Assembly (NCBI GenBank): GCA_050260215.1
Contig: JBLNBU010000258.1
Span: 1-37,200 of the forward strand
Source of the DNA: JBLNBU01 sp050260215
Lineage (GTDB): Bacteria > Pseudomonadota > Alphaproteobacteria > Rhodospirillales > Magnetospirillaceae
Length of the DNA: 37,200 nucleotides
Direction: 5' to 3'
A model generated the notes under the pieces. It did no database searches. It was not told the DNA's origin and saw only the letters and a program-made list of their open reading frames with translations. Both the position numbers and the translations under genes were made by a program. Below are positions 26,187 to 33,728 of this stretch, one piece after another. Within the stretch, counting starts at the first letter, position 1. Each line of letters begins with the position of its first letter.

Positions 26187-26561
26187 ATGCCGTTCGTCGC
26201 CGTCACCCACACCGCCGCCGCCGATCCCGAGCGGGACCGCGGGCTGGCCCGGGGCTTCACCGAACTGATGGCCGAAGTGCTGGGCAAGAAGGCCGCGCTG
26301 ACCTCGGTACTGGTCAGCCGCGCCGAGGCCGCGGTGTGGACGGTGGGCGGCAGCCAGCCGGGACTTGCCGCCCACGTGGAGGCCTGCATCACCCGGGGCA
26401 CCAACGACGAGGCGCAGAAGGCCGCCTTCATCAAGGCCTCCATGGCGCTGCTGAGCGCCCGCCTGGGCACGTTGCCCGAGGCCACCTACGTGGTGTTGCG
26501 CGAAATCGAGGCGACCGACTGGGGGTACGGGGGGCGCACCCAGGCGTCGCGGCGTCCCTAG
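26187..26561 (+). CDS. Tautomerase-superfamily protein (4-oxalocrotonate tautomerase-like)
   Basis: The product is 124 residues. It begins Met-Pro (MPFVAVTH); the Pro becomes residue 1 after Met removal and is the catalytic base of this superfamily. 'DRGLARGFTELMAEVLGKKAALTSVLV' matches the beta-alpha-beta unit, and it ends near 'EATDWGYGGRTQ', a tail common in longer members. Substrate is unknown; family members isomerise keto-enol acids or dehalogenate. It is divergent from the LysR gene, which may regulate it. GGAGG lies before the ATG. The stop shares CTAG with the convergent bacterioferritin gene stop. Confidence 0.8.
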   Translation: MPFVAVTHTAAADPERDRGLARGFTELMAEVLGKKAALTSVLVSRAEAAVWTVGGSQPGLAAHVEACITRGTNDEAQKAAFIKASMALLSARLGTLPEATYVVLREIEATDWGYGGRTQASRRP

Positions 26562-27040
26562 TCCGCCTCGATCTCGCCCATGGCGCTTTGCAGGTAGTTG
26601 GGCAGGCCCAGGGCGGTGATCAGGCCCTGCTGGGTTTCCAGCCAGTCGATGTCGTCCTCGGCGCGGTCCAGCAGTTCGCGCAGGGTGTGGCGGGTGACGA
26701 AGTCCTGCTTGGCTTCGCAGACGGCGATGGCGGCGGCCAGTTGGTCGCGCTCGGTGCGGGCCAGGGCCAGGTCGGCGTCGACGATCTCGGGGACGTCCTC
26801 GCCGATGGCCAGCTTGCCCAGGTCCTGCAGGTTGGGCAGGCCTTCCAGGAACAGCACCCGCTCGATGATGTCGTCGGCCCGCTTCATCTCGTCGATGGAG
26901 CGGCCATAGACCGCCTTGCCCAGCGCCCGGTAGCCCCAGTTCTTGAGGATGCGCGCATGCAGGAAGGTCTGGTTGATGGCGGTAAGCTCTGTCTTGAGCA
27001 CGCCGTTCAGCGCGAAGATGACGTCGCGGTCGCCCTTCAT
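26558..27040 (-). CDS. bfr: Bacterioferritin, haem-type subunit lacking a ferroxidase centre
   Basis: An iron-storage subunit, 160 residues. By alignment with E. coli numbering it keeps the haem ligand Met52 (SIDEMKRAD), Glu18 and Glu51. It has lost four of six di-iron ligands: His54 is Arg, Glu94 is Ala, Glu127 is Ala and His130 is Asp. It should therefore bind haem between subunits but not oxidise iron by itself. Its start overlaps the stop of the upstream bacterioferritin gene by four bases (ATGA), so the two are translated together and probably co-assemble. The C-terminus 'GLPNYLQSAMGE' is typical. It ends on a shared CTAG with the tautomerase gene. Confidence 0.92.
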   Translation of the reverse strand: MKGDRDVIFALNGVLKTELTAINQTFLHARILKNWGYRALGKAVYGRSIDEMKRADDIIERVLFLEGLPNLQDLGKLAIGEDVPEIVDADLALARTERDQLAAAIAVCEAKQDFVTRHTLRELLDRAEDDIDWLETQQGLITALGLPNYLQSAMGEIEAD

Positions 27041-27528
27041 GACGCGTCTCCCGCCAGATCGCCGGCCGCCGACTGCAGGTAGTTGGGCAGGCCTAGCGCC
27101 TTGATCAGGCCCAACTGCTGTTCCAGCCAGCGGGTGTGGTCCTCCTCGGTGTCGGCCAGCAGCTCGCGCAGGATGTGGCGGGTCTGGAAGTCCTTTTCCT
27201 GCTCGGCCAGCACGATGGCGGACTTGAGCTCGGCGATGGTCGACAGCTCGATCGCCAGGTCGTTGGCGAGCATGGACGGTACGTCCGAACCGATGGCCAG
27301 GGGATTGCGCGTGGCCAGATCCGGCTTGCCCTCGAGGAACAAGATGCGGTCGATCAGCCGGCGGGCGTGGTCCAGCTCTTCCTCGCGCTCGTGGCCGATG
27401 CGCTCGGCCAGGCGGCGATAGCCCCAGTCGGCGTACATGCGCGCATGGGCCAGGTACTGGTCGGCCGAGGTCAGTTCCCCGGTCAGCAGGCGGTTGAGAC
27501 GGTCGATGACGAGGCTGCTGCCCTGCAT
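27037..27528 (-). CDS. bfr: Bacterioferritin, ferroxidase-type subunit lacking the haem methionine
   Basis: An iron-storage subunit, 163 residues. It keeps the di-iron ferroxidase ligands Glu18, Glu51, His54 and Glu94, with Glu128 and His131 in place of Glu127 and His130 after a one-residue insertion. The haem ligand Met52 is Leu here (EELDHARR). It is thus the mirror image of the overlapping downstream paralogue. Start at 27528 has AAGGGGG 6-7 bases upstream; the longer frame runs back through the operator. A Fur-like palindrome and bfd lie upstream, and bfd is transcribed divergently. Confidence 0.92.
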   Translation of the reverse strand: MQGSSLVIDRLNRLLTGELTSADQYLAHARMYADWGYRRLAERIGHEREEELDHARRLIDRILFLEGKPDLATRNPLAIGSDVPSMLANDLAIELSTIAELKSAIVLAEQEKDFQTRHILRELLADTEEDHTRWLEQQLGLIKALGLPNYLQSAAGDLAGDAS

Positions 27529-27605
27529 GGTCGCCCCCTTGTTCGGTCGCGGATGGCCTCTTAGGTGGGGACGCGAATCGGGAGGACCAAGATGCATCGA
27601 GAAAA

Positions 27606-27620
27606 TGCGAGTGGTTCGCA
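27606..27620. promoter_or_regulatory. Putative iron-responsive (Fur-type) operator between bfr and bfd
   Basis: TGCGA-GTGGT-TCGCA, extending to 8-base arms AAATGCGA and TCGCATTT (27603-27623). It sits in the divergent bfr/bfd control region, about 12 bases upstream of a TATAAA (27635-27640) that could be the bfd -10. The arms match the site before the FTR1 pair at 15344-15358. Both gene sets concern iron, so a Fur-family regulator is likely. Confidence 0.6.
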
Positions 27621-27668
27621 TTTGCAGAAGCGTGTATAAAGGGGCGTCGCCATCACGAGGGGCCACCC

Positions 27669-27863
27669 ATGTACGTGTGCATCTGCAACGCCATCCCCAG
27701 CCGCGAGGTCAAGAAGGCCGCTGCCGAGGGAGCCACCGAGCCGGAGCAGGTGTTCGCCCGCCAGGGATGCAGCCGCCAGTGCGGGCGCTGCGTCGACGCC
27801 ATGGCGGCGATCCTGGACGAGGCGGCCGAGGACCGTTGCCCCTGCCTGATGGCCGCCGAATAG
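27669..27863 (+). CDS. bfd: Bacterioferritin-associated ferredoxin Bfd
   Basis: A small [2Fe-2S] protein that reduces stored iron in bacterioferritin so it can be released. The product is 64 residues. The cluster cysteines have the Bfd spacing: Cys4 and Cys6 in MYVCICN, and the later pair in GCSRQCGRC. It is divergent from the two bacterioferritin genes and shares their operator region; iron starvation would be expected to raise it. A second CxC near the end (RCPCLM) is outside the standard cluster set. Confidence 0.92.
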   Translation: MYVCICNAIPSREVKKAAAEGATEPEQVFARQGCSRQCGRCVDAMAAILDEAAEDRCPCLMAAE

Positions 27864-27928
27864 TCAGGCTTTGCACCGCGAAAGGGGGGCGGCTATAACC
27901 TCGGCATGGTTAGTCGCGGAGGGGGCAG

Positions 27929-29032
27929 GTGAGCAGGCGGGACATCCGGCGCATGCTGATGGGCGAGCGCAAGCCCCTGTGGGAACGCCGCGGGGTGCTG
28001 GCGGGCGCCATGGCGGCGGTGCTGGTCGTCGGCTTGGGCCTGGGCGTCGTCATCGGCAAATGGTACCGGCCGGCACCGGCGCCCGCACCGGCCGTCGCCG
28101 AGAAGGCCGCCGAGCGCGCCGAACCGCCGCAATCGCCCCGCATGCCCCCGCGCAGCACCGACGACGAGGATGCTGCGGCCCCGCTGCTGAATGCCCCGCC
28201 GCCGCCCCGTCCTGGTGCCGACGAGGCCGAGCCGGCCGACCGGCTGCAGAGCGCCGCGGTGCCGCTGATCCTGCCGCAGCCGTCGGTCAAGCCCACCGCG
28301 CCGGACGCGCCGGCCTGGATCCGTTATGCCGTGCCGGCGCCCAAGCCGGCGGGCCAGCCGATGATTGCGGTGATCATCGACGACCTGGGCGTTGACCGGA
28401 AGCGCTCGGAACGGGTGACCACGCTGCGGGCGCCGCTGACGCTCGCCTACATGACCTATGCCGAGGACGTCGCCCACCAGACCGCCCAGGCTCGCGCCCG
28501 CGGCCACGAGCTGATGGTCCACGTCCCCATGCAGCCCATGGATGAGGCCTATGATCCCGGCCCCGACGTGCTTGAAGTCAACCTCAAGCCCGATGAACTG
28601 CAGCGCCGGCTGCAGTGGGGCCTGTCGCGCTTCGACGGCTTCATCGGCATCAACAACCACATGGGCAGCCGTTTCACCGCCGACCGCCCCGGCATGCGCG
28701 TGGTGATGGAGGAATTGCGCAAGCGCGGCCTGGCCTTCGTCGATTCGGTCACCACCGACAAGAGCGTGGCCCCGGAACTGGCCAGCCGCTACGGGGTGCC
28801 GTTCGCCGCCCGCCAGATCTTCCTGGACAATGAACAAGACGTCGCCGCGGTCAAGGCCCAGCTGACCAAGGTCGAGGCCTATGCCCGCAAGCACGGCTAT
28901 GCCGTCGCCATCGGCCATCCCCACGACGCCACCGTCGAGGCACTGGCCCAGTGGCTGCCCGGCCTGGACGCTCGCGGCTTCGTGCTGGTGCCGGTGTCGG
29001 CGATCATCAAACTGAACGCCACGGGGGGTTGA
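27929..29032 (+). CDS. Divergent polysaccharide deacetylase family protein (YibQ-like)
   Basis: The product is 367 residues. A cytoplasmic start is followed by one membrane anchor (residues ~23-45, 'GVLAGAMAAVLVVGLGLGVVIG'), then a Pro/Ala-rich periplasmic linker to ~130. The C-terminal ~230 residues are the deacetylase domain: 'MIAVIIDDLGVDRKRSERV', 'GHELMVHVPMQPMDE' and 'FIGINNHMGSRFTAD'. In this divergent group the Asp and His of the NodB fold are only partly kept, and the function is unknown, often linked to the cell envelope. Start is GTG, with GGAGGGGG upstream. Its TGA stop lies inside the TTGACC -35 element of copZ. Confidence 0.82.
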   Translation: MSRRDIRRMLMGERKPLWERRGVLAGAMAAVLVVGLGLGVVIGKWYRPAPAPAPAVAEKAAERAEPPQSPRMPPRSTDDEDAAAPLLNAPPPPRPGADEAEPADRLQSAAVPLILPQPSVKPTAPDAPAWIRYAVPAPKPAGQPMIAVIIDDLGVDRKRSERVTTLRAPLTLAYMTYAEDVAHQTAQARARGHELMVHVPMQPMDEAYDPGPDVLEVNLKPDELQRRLQWGLSRFDGFIGINNHMGSRFTADRPGMRVVMEELRKRGLAFVDSVTTDKSVAPELASRYGVPFAARQIFLDNEQDVAAVKAQLTKVEAYARKHGYAVAIGHPHDATVEALAQWLPGLDARGFVLVPVSAIIKLNATGG

Positions 29033-29059
29033 CCTTCCAGGTGCTGGAAGGTTCATCAT
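29029..29059 (+). promoter_or_regulatory. CueR-type copper-responsive promoter of copZ
   Basis: -35 TTGACC (29029-29034), 19-base spacer, -10 CATCAT (29054-29059). The spacer holds a perfect palindrome with 9-base arms ACCTTCCAG and CTGGAAGGT around GTG (29032-29052). It is the better of the two CueR sites in the window and overlaps the stop codon of the preceding gene. Confidence 0.82.
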
Positions 29060-29090
29060 CGGGGCTGATCAACCAGACAGAGGATCAACC

Positions 29091-29294
29091 ATGGCCAAGA
29101 CCTACAGCGTGAAGGGCATGACCTGCGGCGGCTGCGCCGGCTCGGTCGAGCGCGCCATCAAGGAAGCGGCGCCGGGCGCCAAGGTCACCGTCGACCTGGC
29201 CAAGGCGGCGGTCACCGTCGACGGCGCCACCGACGCCCAGGTGGAAAAGGCGGTCGAAGACGCCGGCTTCACCTACGGCGGCGCGGCGGGGTAA
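29091..29294 (+). CDS. copZ: Copper chaperone CopZ (heavy-metal-associated domain)
   Basis: A cytoplasmic Cu(I) carrier that hands copper to CopA, 67 residues. It is a single HMA domain with the metal site GMTCGGC in the first loop and 'AVTVDGATDAQVEKAVEDAGFTY' at the end. It has a CueR-type promoter nearly identical to that of copA, so it joins the copper regulon although it is 4.2 kb from the copA-cueR operon. It is convergent with trpE. Confidence 0.93.
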   Translation: MAKTYSVKGMTCGGCAGSVERAIKEAAPGAKVTVDLAKAAVTVDGATDAQVEKAVEDAGFTYGGAAG

Positions 29295-29309
29295 GGGCCC
29301 CCACCGGGC

Positions 29310-30830
29310 CTACTGCCGCACCAGGGTGTAGTTGATGGCGTCCTCGGCGGCGCGGACCAAGGCGCGGGCCTTGTTCATGCACTCCTCGTGCTCGCTTTCC
29401 GGGACCGAGTCGGCGACGATGCCGGCGCCGGCCTGGACGTACATGGTGCCGTCCTTGACCAGGGTGGTCCGAAGCGCGATGCAGGTGTCCATGTTGCCGT
29501 TGCCGGCAAAATAGCCGATGGCGCCAGCATAGAAGCTGCGGCGCTCGGGTTCCAGCTCGTCGATGATCTCCATGGCGCGGATCTTGGGGGCGCCCGACAC
29601 GGTGCCGGCCGGGAAGCCGGCCATCAGCGCGTCCATGGCGTCGCAGCCCTCGCGGATGCGGCCCTCGACGTTGGAGACGATGTGCATGACGTGCGAGTAG
29701 TACTCGACGATCATCTTGCGCGTCACCTCGACCGAGCCGATGTCGGCGACGCGGCCGACGTCGTTGCGGCCAAGGTCCAGCAGCATCAGGTGCTCGGCCA
29801 GTTCCTTGGGGTCGGCCAGCAGGTCGGCGGCCAGGATGTCGTCCTCGAACTGGGTCAGGCCGCGGCGCCGCGTGCCGGCGATGGGCCGCACGGTGACCTT
29901 GTCGTCGCGCAGCCGCACCAGGATCTCGGGGCTCGACGCCACCAGCTGGAAGCCGCCGAAATCGAGATAGACCAGGAACGGGCTGGGGTTCATCCGCCGC
30001 AAGGAGCGGTAAAGCGAAAACGGCGGCAGGCGGAACGGCACCGCCAGGCGCTGGGACAGCACCACCTGGAAGATGTCGCCGGCGGCGATGTATTCCTGCG
30101 CCTTGCGCACCTTGGCGCAGTACTCCTCGGGCGTCATGGACGGCACCGGGGTGGGGGCGTGGGTGTGGCGGTCGGCCGGCGGCTCGCCGTGGGGCAGGGG
30201 GCGTTCCAGGGCCTCGACCACGTGGTCCAGGCGCTCGCAGGCCAGGTCATAGGCGGCGCGGGCGTCGACGCCGTCGCGCGGCCACACCGGCACCACCGCC
30301 GTCAGGGTGCCGTTGACGTTGTCGAACATGGCCATCACGGTCGGGCGGATGAACATGCCGTCGGGCACGCCGATGGGATCGGGGTTGTCGTCGGGCAGCT
30401 TTTCCACCAGCCGGACGGTGTCATAGCCCAGATAGCCCACCAGGCCCGCCGACATGGGGGGCAGGTGGGGCGGGATGTCGATGCGCGACTCGGCCACCAG
30501 GGCGCGCAGCGAGGCCAGGGTCCCGTCCTTCTCGGCCACCGGGCAGGGCACGAACGAATCCTTGCGCAGCCGGGCGTCGCGGTTGATCCACGCCTGGTTG
30601 CCCTCGCACTTCCAGATCAGGTCGGGCTTCATGCCGATGATGGAATAGCGGCCGCGCACGGCGCCGCCTTCCACCGATTCCAGCAGGAAGGCGTTGGCCT
30701 GGCCGTTGGTCAGCTTGAGATAGGCCGAGACCGGGGTCTCCAGGTCGGCGACCAGGATGCGCCAGACCAGCTGGGGCCGCCCCGCCGCATAAGAGGACGC
30801 GAATGCGGCGAAATCGGGCTGGACGGTCAT
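29310..30830 (-). CDS. trpE: Anthranilate synthase component I TrpE
   Basis: Makes anthranilate from chorismate with ammonia supplied by TrpG; the first step of tryptophan synthesis. The product is 506 residues. The tryptophan feedback site LLES is at 49-52, and NPSPF of the NPSP(Y/F) inhibitor motif is present. The chorismate-binding domain has 'VASSPEILVR', 'PIAGTRRRG', 'LAEHLMLLDLGRNDVGRV', 'HIVSNVEGRI' and 'FPAGTVSGAPKIRAMEIIDELE'. It starts 5 bases after the ppiD stop, so there is no room for a leader peptide or attenuator. The usual next gene, trpG, is displaced to 20798 by the metal island. Confidence 0.96.
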   Translation of the reverse strand: MTVQPDFAAFASSYAAGRPQLVWRILVADLETPVSAYLKLTNGQANAFLLESVEGGAVRGRYSIIGMKPDLIWKCEGNQAWINRDARLRKDSFVPCPVAEKDGTLASLRALVAESRIDIPPHLPPMSAGLVGYLGYDTVRLVEKLPDDNPDPIGVPDGMFIRPTVMAMFDNVNGTLTAVVPVWPRDGVDARAAYDLACERLDHVVEALERPLPHGEPPADRHTHAPTPVPSMTPEEYCAKVRKAQEYIAAGDIFQVVLSQRLAVPFRLPPFSLYRSLRRMNPSPFLVYLDFGGFQLVASSPEILVRLRDDKVTVRPIAGTRRRGLTQFEDDILAADLLADPKELAEHLMLLDLGRNDVGRVADIGSVEVTRKMIVEYYSHVMHIVSNVEGRIREGCDAMDALMAGFPAGTVSGAPKIRAMEIIDELEPERRSFYAGAIGYFAGNGNMDTCIALRTTLVKDGTMYVQAGAGIVADSVPESEHEECMNKARALVRAAEDAINYTLVRQ

Positions 30831-30835
30831 GCGTT

Positions 30836-32704
30836 CTACTCTTCGCGGGTCAGCTGGCTGCGGTCGACCTTGACGCCGATGGCGGCGTTCAGCGCGGCGA
30901 CGTACTGGTCGACGATGTCGCCCGACACCGCCTGGGCGATCTTCTTGCGCGCCGCCTCTGCGGCTTCGGCGTTGCGGGCCGGGTCGAAGGGCACCACCTT
31001 GGCCAGGCACGCCACCAGATGGCCGCCCTGGACGGTGCCGACGGTCACCGCGCCGGGCTGGTCGCGGAACATCTCGGCCACCACCGTGGGCGGCAGGCCG
31101 GCGTCGGTGCCTTCGCGGGTGAACGGCTCGGTGGTCTGGACCTTGGCGCCGAAGGCCTGGGCGGTCTTGGCCGCGGGCTCGCCCGCCTTCATCTGCTCGG
31201 CGATCTTGTCGGCGCGGGCGCGGGCGGCCTCGTGGCGGCGCTCGGCCTGCCAGGCAGCGGTGACCTCGCCCTTGATGGCGGCCAGGTCCTTGGGCTGGGG
31301 CGGCTTGATGGAATCGACGCGCAGCAGGAAATAGCCGTCGTTCTCGACCTCGGTCAGCTGGCTCTCGGTGCCCTGCTCGGTGTGGAAGGCGATGTCCAGG
31401 AACTGGTCGGACTTGGGCATGTCGGCCACCGGCTTGCCCGCCGGATCGCGGCCCTGGGCGTCGATGGCGACCACCTTCAGCACACGCAGGTGGAAGGTCT
31501 TGGCCGCCTCCTCGAGGGTGGCGCCGCCGGCCAGGTTGTCCTCGATCTTGCCGGCCAGCTGGGACAGCAGGTCCAGCGACTTTTCCTTGCGCAGGTCCTG
31601 GGCGATCTGGGCCTTGACCTCGGGCAGCTGGCGCACGTGGCCGGGCTGCACCTGGCCGACGCGGACCACGTGCCAGCCCAGGCTGGTCTGGATCGGCTTC
31701 GAGGTGGAATTGGCGGGCTGCTTGAACACCGGATCGGCCAGTTCGTCGGGCAGGTCGCGCTTGTCGACCATGCCCAGGTCGACCTGCTCTGCCTTCAGGG
31801 CCTTGGCGATGGCGGCCAGGTCCAGGCCCTGCGCCACCATGGCGGCGGCCTTGTCGGCGCTGGCCTTGTCTTCCAGAACCACCTGGCTGACCTGGCGGCG
31901 CTCGGGGGTGTTGAATTCGTCCTGACGCTGCTGGTAGGCCTCGGCGATCATGTCGTCGGTGACCTGCACGTCGTCGGCGACGTCGACGGGACGCAGAAGC
32001 ATCACCGTCAGGCCGCGGTATTCGGGGGCCATGAACTGGGCAGTGTTGGCCTTGTAGAAGGCCTCGAGCGTCGCCGCGTCGGGGGCGGCGGGCAGGGGGA
32101 CCTGGTCGTCGCGCACCTGGATGATTTCGGCGACGCGGCGCTCCTCGCGGAAGCGGAGCAAGGGGTCGACCAGCGCCTGGGGTGGCTCGACCCCGCCGGT
32201 CAGGGCGGCGGCGATCTGCGAGCGCACCATGTTCGAGCGCTCGGTGCGCATGAACGAATCTTCGGAGAAGCCGGCCTTGGCCAGCGCGCGGCGGAACAGG
32301 TCGCGGTCGAACTGTCCCGTAGGCCCGCGGAAGGCTGGATTGGCTGCCACCTGCTTCAGGATGGCGTCGTCGTTGGCGGCCAGGCCCAGCGAGCGGGCGG
32401 CCTCGTCCACCAGGGTGCGGGTGACCATGGTGTCGATGGTGCGGTCCAGCAGGCCCAGCTTGCGCGCGTCCTCGGGCGTCAGCTTGCCGCCGAACAGGGG
32501 CTGCAGGCGCTCGACCTCGCGCTTGAATTCGGCGTTGACCTCGTTGGCCGAGATCGAGGTCTTGCCCACCTCGATGGCCGGGCCGCGGCCGATGCCGCCG
32601 CGGACGAAGTCGCCGACGCCCCAGGCGACGAAGCTCAGCATGAGCATGGCGAAGAACAGCTTGACGGCCCAGGTCTTCGAGGCTTTGCGGAAGGTGTCGA
32701 GCAT
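30836..32704 (-). CDS. ppiD: Peptidyl-prolyl isomerase of the PpiD/SurA type
   Basis: A periplasmic folding factor anchored in the inner membrane, 622 residues. The N-terminus 'MLDTFRKASKTWAVKLFFAMLMLSFVAWGVGDFVRGG' gives one membrane segment at ~14-32 and is typical of alphaproteobacterial PpiD. The SurA_N-like chaperone region follows ('GKTSISANEVNAEFKREVERLQPLFGGKLTPEDARKLGL'). A PPIC rotamase domain is around residues 260-360 ('QVVLEDKASADKAAAM', 'SLGWHVVRVGQV'). It is in an operon with trpE. The ancestral divergent neighbour tpiA is separated from it by the sulfur gene cluster. Confidence 0.93.
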   Translation of the reverse strand: MLDTFRKASKTWAVKLFFAMLMLSFVAWGVGDFVRGGIGRGPAIEVGKTSISANEVNAEFKREVERLQPLFGGKLTPEDARKLGLLDRTIDTMVTRTLVDEAARSLGLAANDDAILKQVAANPAFRGPTGQFDRDLFRRALAKAGFSEDSFMRTERSNMVRSQIAAALTGGVEPPQALVDPLLRFREERRVAEIIQVRDDQVPLPAAPDAATLEAFYKANTAQFMAPEYRGLTVMLLRPVDVADDVQVTDDMIAEAYQQRQDEFNTPERRQVSQVVLEDKASADKAAAMVAQGLDLAAIAKALKAEQVDLGMVDKRDLPDELADPVFKQPANSTSKPIQTSLGWHVVRVGQVQPGHVRQLPEVKAQIAQDLRKEKSLDLLSQLAGKIEDNLAGGATLEEAAKTFHLRVLKVVAIDAQGRDPAGKPVADMPKSDQFLDIAFHTEQGTESQLTEVENDGYFLLRVDSIKPPQPKDLAAIKGEVTAAWQAERRHEAARARADKIAEQMKAGEPAAKTAQAFGAKVQTTEPFTREGTDAGLPPTVVAEMFRDQPGAVTVGTVQGGHLVACLAKVVPFDPARNAEAAEAARKKIAQAVSGDIVDQYVAALNAAIGVKVDRSQLTREE

Positions 32705-32974
32705 CGCTGCGGGCTGGTCCCGTGAAAAAGGAGGGGGCCGCCTCCCTGGACGGGAGCCGGTTTCGAAGCAGCGCGCATCATAAGTGCGCCCCCGATGCCC
32801 CGCAACACGGAAGTGCCGGGCCATGGCTCTTCCCGGCCGTCACACTGGACCTCGGTTTGCCCCGGAATTTTCTTGCGGCCCAATCGGGCATTCGGTGTAT
32901 ATAATGATATTAGAAGGTAATGGCCTTCTCACATTCTTGCGCAACGCACCAACCAGGGAGAGGGCTCCATCCCC
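32705..32974. promoter_or_regulatory. Divergent region between ppiD and the sulfur genes
   Basis: A 270-base gap. A perfect TATAAT (32900-32905) points toward the DsrE-like gene. The only -35 candidate, TTGCGG (32873-32878), is 21 bases away, so an activator may be needed. Just downstream is an inverted repeat AGAAGG-TAATGG-CCTTCT (32912-32929), a plausible operator position. No gene is visible. Confidence 0.45.
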
Positions 32975-33376
32975 ATGGCCTCGCAGCCCCTTTACATCAT
33001 GCTGTGCTCGGGCGAGCACGAGAAGATCCAGCTGGCCGCCATGATCGCCTCGGTGGCCGCGGTCTCCGACCGGCCGGTCGAAGTCTTCGTCACCATGAAC
33101 GCCATCCTGGCCTTCGAGCGCGGCAAGTCGCCGGCCGAACGCTATCACGGCGGCCATTTCCATGACCTGTTCATGGCCTCGAAGGTCCCGGACGCCATCG
33201 AGCTGTTCGGCCAGGGCAAGATGCTGGGCGACCTGAAGATGTGGGTTTGCTCGATGGTGCTGGATCTCAAGCACTGGGAAATCGAGACCAACCTGGTTGA
33301 GGACCTGTTCGACGGCCCCGCCGGCCTGGCCAAGTTCCTGGCCGACGCCGAGTCCGGCGAATTGATCACCATCTAA
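32975..33376 (+). CDS. DsrE/DsrF-like sulfur-relay family protein
   Basis: The product is 133 residues, cytoplasmic. It opens 'PLYIMLCSGEHEKIQLAAMIASVAAVSDRPVEVFVTMNAILAF', matching the DsrE/DsrE2 fold. Cys92 in 'KMWVCSMVLDL' aligns with the conserved ACS-type cysteine that carries persulfide in DsrE2-like proteins; Cys11 is a second candidate. It is first in the run DsrE-like - TusA - SQR-like - DUF1641, where such proteins pass sulfane sulfur between enzymes. The exact partner is inferred. AGGGAGAGGG lies upstream of the ATG. Confidence 0.75.
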   Translation: MASQPLYIMLCSGEHEKIQLAAMIASVAAVSDRPVEVFVTMNAILAFERGKSPAERYHGGHFHDLFMASKVPDAIELFGQGKMLGDLKMWVCSMVLDLKHWEIETNLVEDLFDGPAGLAKFLADAESGELITI

Positions 33377-33407
33377 AAGACATCTATAGTTTGGAAGGAA
33401 AAAGAAG

Positions 33408-33638
33408 ATGGCCGAACGCCAGACCATCGATGCCCGCGGCGCCTTCTGCCCCGGTCCGCTGATGGAGCTTATTGCCGCGCTGAAGCTTGCCGCGGTTGGG
33501 GACGAAGTCGAGATCCTGTCCTCGGACAAGGGGTCGGCCACCGACATCCCCGCCTGGGTCGCCAAGGTGGGCCACGTCCATGTCGGCTCGACCGAAAAGG
33601 ACGGCTTCTGGTCCGTGGTGGTGCGCAAGGCGAAGTAA
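33408..33638 (+). CDS. TusA-family sulfur carrier protein
   Basis: The product is 76 residues. The TusA/SirA signature CPGP has the persulfide-carrying Cys at residue 14 ('IDARGAFCPGPLMELIAAL'). A 'LSSDKGSATDIPAWV' stretch and a strand at the C-terminus complete the fold. It sits 31 bases after the DsrE-like gene and is followed by a clear intrinsic terminator, so these two form a short transcript. Partner specificity (sulfide oxidation or cofactor sulfur supply) cannot be told from sequence; the neighbours favour sulfide or sulfane-sulfur metabolism. Confidence 0.87.
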   Translation: MAERQTIDARGAFCPGPLMELIAALKLAAVGDEVEILSSDKGSATDIPAWVAKVGHVHVGSTEKDGFWSVVVRKAK

Positions 33639-33640
33639 AG

Positions 33641-33662
33641 CGGCGCGAAAGCGCCGTTTTTT
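33641..33662 (+). terminator. Intrinsic terminator after tusA-like gene
   Basis: CGGCGC, loop GAAA, GCGCCG (33641-33656), followed by six T (33657-33662). A classical stem with a stable tetraloop. A second hairpin, CCCGCG-GTCAA-CGCGGG (33672-33688), follows without a T-tract and is in the leader of the next gene. Confidence 0.85.
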
Positions 33663-33728
33663 AAAAGAGCACCCGCGGTCAACGCGGGCCTGACTTGATC
33701 ACTCGCGCTCTCGTAGGGAGGGAGAACA

